64,000 bases of DNA from positions 992,001 to 1,056,000 of the forward strand of contig NZ_CP090949.1 of the NCBI RefSeq assembly GCF_023823125.1. The letters run 5' to 3'. The stretch's first letter is position 1, and each line of letters opens with the position of its first letter. Both the position numbers and the translations under genes were made by a program. The DNA is from Erythrobacter aurantius (GTDB taxonomy: Bacteria; Pseudomonadota; Alphaproteobacteria; Sphingomonadales; Sphingomonadaceae). The notes under the pieces were generated by a model. The model was not told the origin of the DNA. It ran no database searches and worked only from the letters and a program-made list of their open reading frames with translations. Positions 60,729 to 64,000 of the stretch are shown piece by piece.

Positions 60729-61604
60729 ATGAACAAGATGATTTCCGCCACCGCTGCCGCCGCGATGGTGGCAGCGGTCACCATGCCTGCGCCTGCCATG
60801 GCCGATGATGAAGTCGCACTGGCCAAATGCGAAGAAAGCCTCGGCACCATCGCCGTCGTCGATGGCGACACTCAAGGCTGGTCGGAATTCGGCCTTGGAT
60901 CGCCGCGCGAACTGGTCAATTCGCTCGCCATCGAGTTCGGCTGCTTCACCCCGCAAAGCGCAGCCAATGGCGTTCCGGCGGATTTCCTCATGAACGTCAT
61001 TGCCGGCAAGAGCGAGGAAGTTGACCAGTCGATCGAAGTCGCCAAGTCTGCCGCGATGGAAGGGCTTGTGCGTTCGGGCGCTGCATCATCGCTGCTGCGC
61101 GGGGTTCCGGGAGCGGGCGCCGTACTCGGCATGTTTGGCGGCCTAGGCGGGCGGCGTAATCGCGTTGCTGCGGGGATCAAGCTGCTTAGCCCGGCGACGG
61201 GCCTAACTGTCGTGACGGGCAAGGGTGAAGTCCGACCCAGCTCGCTGAGCTTCAACGGCGGCAACGCCTGGTCCGCGGGTGCCAACGCCAGCGGCTATGC
61301 TGGAAACCGCAACGGCAAGATGCTTGTCGAAGCCTTCGTTCTTGCTTTCAACGAAGTGGTGGCGCAGCAAGCCACGATTGCTTCGGTGCCGCGTGCGTCG
61401 AGCGCTGCTGCCAACGGACCTGAACTTGCAACCGTCGCGGTCGCGACTTCGATGCTGGCGATGCCAACGGATGATGCCGAAGTCGTCCGTGGCCTGAGGG
61501 AAGGTACCACGCTGACGCCGACCGGTCGCCGCGAAGGGCTGTTCATCGAAGTTGAAGACAATTTCGGAACCAAGGGCTGGGTTTCGGTTGAAGCCTTGAA
61601 TTGA
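60729..61604 (+). CDS. CsgG/HfaB-like protein with SH3-like C-terminus
   Basis: 291 residues from ATG 60729 (GGGGAG upstream). Signal peptide ends near APAMADD; no lipobox Cys follows, unlike classical CsgG. The N-terminal half carries AVVDGDTQGWSEFGLGSPRELVNSLAIEFGCF, which fits the CsgG/HfaB-like fold; a Gly-rich hydrophobic stretch (GAGAVLGMFGGLGG) and VVTGKGEVRPSSLSFNG follow. The last ~55 residues (GTTLTPTGRREGLFIEVEDNFGTKGWVSVE) look like a bacterial SH3 domain, which often binds peptidoglycan. CsgG exports curli subunits as an outer-membrane pore; without lipidation this protein may instead be a periplasmic scaffold. It lies between the giant protein and the two-component genes. Confidence 0.75.
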   Translation: MNKMISATAAAAMVAAVTMPAPAMADDEVALAKCEESLGTIAVVDGDTQGWSEFGLGSPRELVNSLAIEFGCFTPQSAANGVPADFLMNVIAGKSEEVDQSIEVAKSAAMEGLVRSGAASSLLRGVPGAGAVLGMFGGLGGRRNRVAAGIKLLSPATGLTVVTGKGEVRPSSLSFNGGNAWSAGANASGYAGNRNGKMLVEAFVLAFNEVVAQQATIASVPRASSAAANGPELATVAVATSMLAMPTDDAEVVRGLREGTTLTPTGRREGLFIEVEDNFGTKGWVSVEALN

Positions 61605-61703
61605 TCCGTAATGCCGGGATGGATGCAGAGCCAATGATTGCTCTGCATCCATCCGGTCTCATCATCTGCTTGCAGCGGGAGCGGAGCAATGGCAGCTTTC
61701 CGG

Positions 61704-61722
61704 TCAGTTCACCCGCCGGGTG
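61704..61722. promoter_or_regulatory. Inverted repeat TCACCC-GCC-GGGTGA upstream of the response regulator
   Basis: A perfect 6-bp inverted repeat with 3-bp spacer, about 30 bp before the start of the OmpR-type gene. Possible regulator site; no further copy seen in the cluster. Confidence 0.35.
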
Positions 61723-61748
61723 ATCGCGGTCACGGTCAGGACGGGGGA

Positions 61749-62441
61749 ATGACGAAGCAACCGCTGCGAATTCTCTATGTCGAGGATGACGCTCGCTCGG
61801 CTGCGGCAGTCAGCGATATCGCCCGCCAGAACGGGGACGTTCTCGTCTGGGAAGAAAGTGGCAGCGCAGCCTTGTTGCGCGCCGGGATGGAAGCCTTCGA
61901 CGTCATTATCCTCGATCGGATGCTGGGCGATATCGACGGGCTTACGATCACCCGTCGACTGCGAGAAAGCGGCATTGGCACGCCGATCCTGATCCTTTCC
62001 GCGCTTGGCCGTGGCAGTGATCGTGCGGATGGGCTCGATACCGGAGCCGACGACTACCTGGCCAAACCGTTCGAACCCGAAGAACTGATGGCTCGTCTGC
62101 GCGCCTTGCACAGGCGCTCAATCGGCCGCGAACATAGCACCGTCATTATCTATGGCGCTTTCGAATGTCATTTGAAGGCAAGGACCGCGTTCCGCGACAA
62201 CAAGCATCTGGCGCTTAGCCCCAAGGAGTTCGAACTGTTCCGCTACTTTATGGAGAATGCGGGAGAAACCGTCACCCGCGAGATGCTGCTGCGCGACGTC
62301 TGGAACATTGATTTTGACCCGCAGACCAATGTCGTGGATGTCAACATCGGGCGGCTGCGCCGTAAGCTTGAAGAAGGGTTCGACGCCCCGGCGTTGGAGA
62401 CGATCTGGGGTTCAGGTTACCGTATCCTCGAGGGGAGGTAA
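61749..62441 (+). CDS. OmpR-family response regulator
   Basis: 230 residues from ATG 61749. Receiver domain: E12-D13-D14 acidic pocket, phosphoacceptor D56 (IILDRML), S84 (LILSA) and K106 (YLAKPF). The C-terminal winged helix (residues ~130-228) has LSPKEFELFRYFMENAGETVTREMLLRDVW and NVVDVNIGRLRRKLEE, then WGSGYRIL. It binds direct or inverted repeats as a dimer. It is followed directly by a histidine kinase gene. A candidate target is the TTGTCAT-N4 site shared by two promoters of this cluster. Confidence 0.95.
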   Translation: MTKQPLRILYVEDDARSAAAVSDIARQNGDVLVWEESGSAALLRAGMEAFDVIILDRMLGDIDGLTITRRLRESGIGTPILILSALGRGSDRADGLDTGADDYLAKPFEPEELMARLRALHRRSIGREHSTVIIYGAFECHLKARTAFRDNKHLALSPKEFELFRYFMENAGETVTREMLLRDVWNIDFDPQTNVVDVNIGRLRRKLEEGFDAPALETIWGSGYRILEGR

Positions 62442-62476
62442 CCATCGAGGCCCGTCGCTCGATATTTTCGCGCCTC

Positions 62477-63769
62477 GTGCTGGCCGCAATCGGTCTGTCG
62501 CTGGCGTTGGTCCTCGCTCTGTGGTTCGTGACGCACCAGACAGTGCTTTCGACGCTGAACGAAGGCGCCCAGAACGAGATCGATGTCGATATCGCCGGTC
62601 TGGTTGATATTTACGCCAGCAATGGTCTTGAGGAATTGCAAAGCCGCATCGCGGACCGCGTAGCCTTGACTCCATCTGACGGCAACACGCCGCATTACCT
62701 GCTCGCTGACAATGCCGGTAAACCGATCGCCGGTGATATTGCGGCATGGCCTGAACTGGATCCGAAGGTTTCGGAAACCGGCATAATCAAGATTGGAGCG
62801 AGTTCCGAAGGATTTGCCCGCGCAGTGCAACTCGGCCCCGACCTCAAGCTTGTTGTGGCCCGGCGTATCGACGGCAACCGCAACGTCTTGCGCAGCGTTG
62901 CGCTGGCCTTTGCAATCGGTGGCACGGTGTTCGTTCTGCTGGTGGCCCTATTGGGGCGGATTGCTGCGCTGAACCTTCAACGGCGCATTGGCCAGATCAA
63001 TCTGGCTTTTCGCGATCCAGCGCGCGAGCGGGACTTTGCGACCAAGGAAAATGGCGACGAAATCGACGAGTTGACCGCGCACAGTGCCGCCGCCCTGCAG
63101 CGACAACGCGATTTGATGGAAGCCTACAAGGAAACCTCGGAACAACTCGCGCATGAAATGCGCACCCCGCTTTCGCATCTCGACAACCGTCTTTTGAAGG
63201 CGCTCAAGGAGGGCCCTGCTCCTGCGGTTGCTGAACGACTTGCCGAAGCCCGCGCCGAAATAAGGCGATTGGTTCAGACGCTTGAATCCTTGCTCGACAT
63301 TGCAGCCAGCAAGACGCGCCGGGGCGATCGGTCCGGGCTCGAAAGGGTCGATATGAGTGCGATGATCCACCGCATCTGCGATCTCTATTCAGGCAGCGCT
63401 GAGGAAACCGGACATGAACTTGTCTGGCACCTTGAACCGGGGGTCATGATTGAAGGCGAGGAACGTCAGCTCAGCCGGCTGGTGACGAATATTCTCGACA
63501 ATGCGCTCAAATACGTGCCGCCGGGCGGTCGTATCGAAGTTACACTGACGCATGGGCCCGAACTGGTGATCGCCGATGACGGTCCGGGCATCGCGCCTTC
63601 CGACCGAACGCGGGTCTTTGATCGCTTCTATCGGGGAAGGGCAAGCATGGGTGACGTCAACGGCAGCGGTCTTGGGCTCGCATTGGCGCGGGCGATTGCC
63701 GAACGACACGGGATGGTGCTGGAACTCGACGATACCGAAAAGGGGTCAAGTTTCAGGCTACGACGGTGA
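62477..63769 (+). CDS. Sensor histidine kinase
   Basis: 430 residues from GTG 62477. No good ribosome site precedes this GTG; GGGGAGG sits instead 6 nt before an in-frame ATC at 62444, which would give 11 more residues. Two membrane segments flank a ~110-residue periplasmic sensor (residues ~20-145), then a HAMP-like linker. The H-box is H226 (QLAHEMRTPLSHL), the N-box NILDNALKY, the G1 box DDGPGI and the G2 box GSGLGLAL. It should autophosphorylate and pass phosphate to the upstream regulator. The stimulus is unknown; the surface-protein genes upstream are the likely regulon. Confidence 0.92.
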   Translation: MLAAIGLSLALVLALWFVTHQTVLSTLNEGAQNEIDVDIAGLVDIYASNGLEELQSRIADRVALTPSDGNTPHYLLADNAGKPIAGDIAAWPELDPKVSETGIIKIGASSEGFARAVQLGPDLKLVVARRIDGNRNVLRSVALAFAIGGTVFVLLVALLGRIAALNLQRRIGQINLAFRDPARERDFATKENGDEIDELTAHSAAALQRQRDLMEAYKETSEQLAHEMRTPLSHLDNRLLKALKEGPAPAVAERLAEARAEIRRLVQTLESLLDIAASKTRRGDRSGLERVDMSAMIHRICDLYSGSAEETGHELVWHLEPGVMIEGEERQLSRLVTNILDNALKYVPPGGRIEVTLTHGPELVIADDGPGIAPSDRTRVFDRFYRGRASMGDVNGSGLGLALARAIAERHGMVLELDDTEKGSSFRLRR

Positions 63770-63833
63770 CGAGGCAGGCACGTCGCGAATGTACAATATT
63801 GGCAAATCAGAGCGAAGTAGAAGGGATGCGGTC

Positions 63834-64000
63834 ATGAAAAAGCCTTTGCGTAACACCCCCTTGACTGACGCGGCCATAATGCTTGCCGCGAGCCTGACTG
63901 TGCTTGGCTGTTCGAACGCGGCGATCTCGCCGGTCCAAGCATCATCAGCGCAAACCGAAATCTCTGCGCCGCGCGCCAGTCGTATTGCGCAAGCCTTGGC
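63834..64000 (+). CDS. Lipoprotein, N-terminal part only
   Basis: 55 codons from ATG 63834 (AAGGGA upstream). A basic start (MKKPLRN), a hydrophobic stretch and LTVLGC at residues ~22-27 make a clear lipobox; the mature part begins CSNAAISPVQASSAQTE. It is open at the window end. Membership in the cluster is likely by position only. Confidence 0.7.
   Translation, partial: MKKPLRNTPLTDAAIMLAASLTVLGCSNAAISPVQASSAQTEISAPRASRIAQAL

Overview
The window is a GC-rich, densely coded bacterial chromosome segment. Five outer-membrane-receptor type genes, crotonase/thiolase clusters, a Baeyer-Villiger-type monooxygenase, a classical HppD and the style of the ribosomal genes all suggest an alphaproteobacterium of the order Sphingomonadales, probably Erythrobacteraceae-like. 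That placement is inferred from gene content; there is no rRNA or tRNA gene in the window to confirm it.

Region 1 (1-13289) looks like one catabolic regulon. A TetR-type regulator sits among four transcription units: S9 peptidase + MaoC hydratase; serine hydrolase + MFS transporter; TonB receptor + two serine hydrolases + SnoaL-like protein; and a D-amino-acid-type PLP enzyme + M81 (MlrC-like) metallopeptidase. Three inverted repeats of the form AAAYTG-N10-CARTTW lie in the three promoter regions that serve all these units. The enzyme mix (beta-lactamase-fold hydrolases, an MlrC relative, a fold-III PLP enzyme, an importer) resembles the microcystin-degradation logic without mlrA. It suggests uptake and breakdown of an unidentified D-amino-acid-containing peptide or a related amide/ester.

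Region 2 (13290-16660) is a small integrase-bearing island. Region 3 (16791-26312) is mostly core: a Na+/alanine symporter, secE-nusG, a small Cys-rich protein, a TPR/GT41 O-GlcNAc-transferase-like protein, rplK-rplA with a structured leader and a good terminator, then a short envelope-type operon and a CinA-type protein. rplJ/rplL do not follow rplA.

Region 4 (26428-47203) is catabolic: a flavin monooxygenase divergent from a TonB receptor, a second receptor with a nested palindromic operator, an acyl-CoA dehydrogenase/enoyl-CoA hydratase/thiolase set, hppD with VOC proteins, and a large TonB receptor next to an M14 peptidase.

Region 5 (47204-64000) is the most novel part. A seven-copy array with a ~21-bp period precedes a cluster of: a TpsB-type outer-membrane translocator, a FecR-domain protein with a long Gly/Asn/Asp repeat tract, a CHASE2-EAL c-di-GMP phosphodiesterase, a Slam-like TPR/beta-barrel protein, a 1547-residue exported protein with ~25 helical repeats and two barrel-like C-terminal domains, a CsgG-like protein with an SH3-like tail, an OmpR/histidine-kinase pair and a lipoprotein cut by the window end. 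I infer a regulated surface-export/adhesion system.
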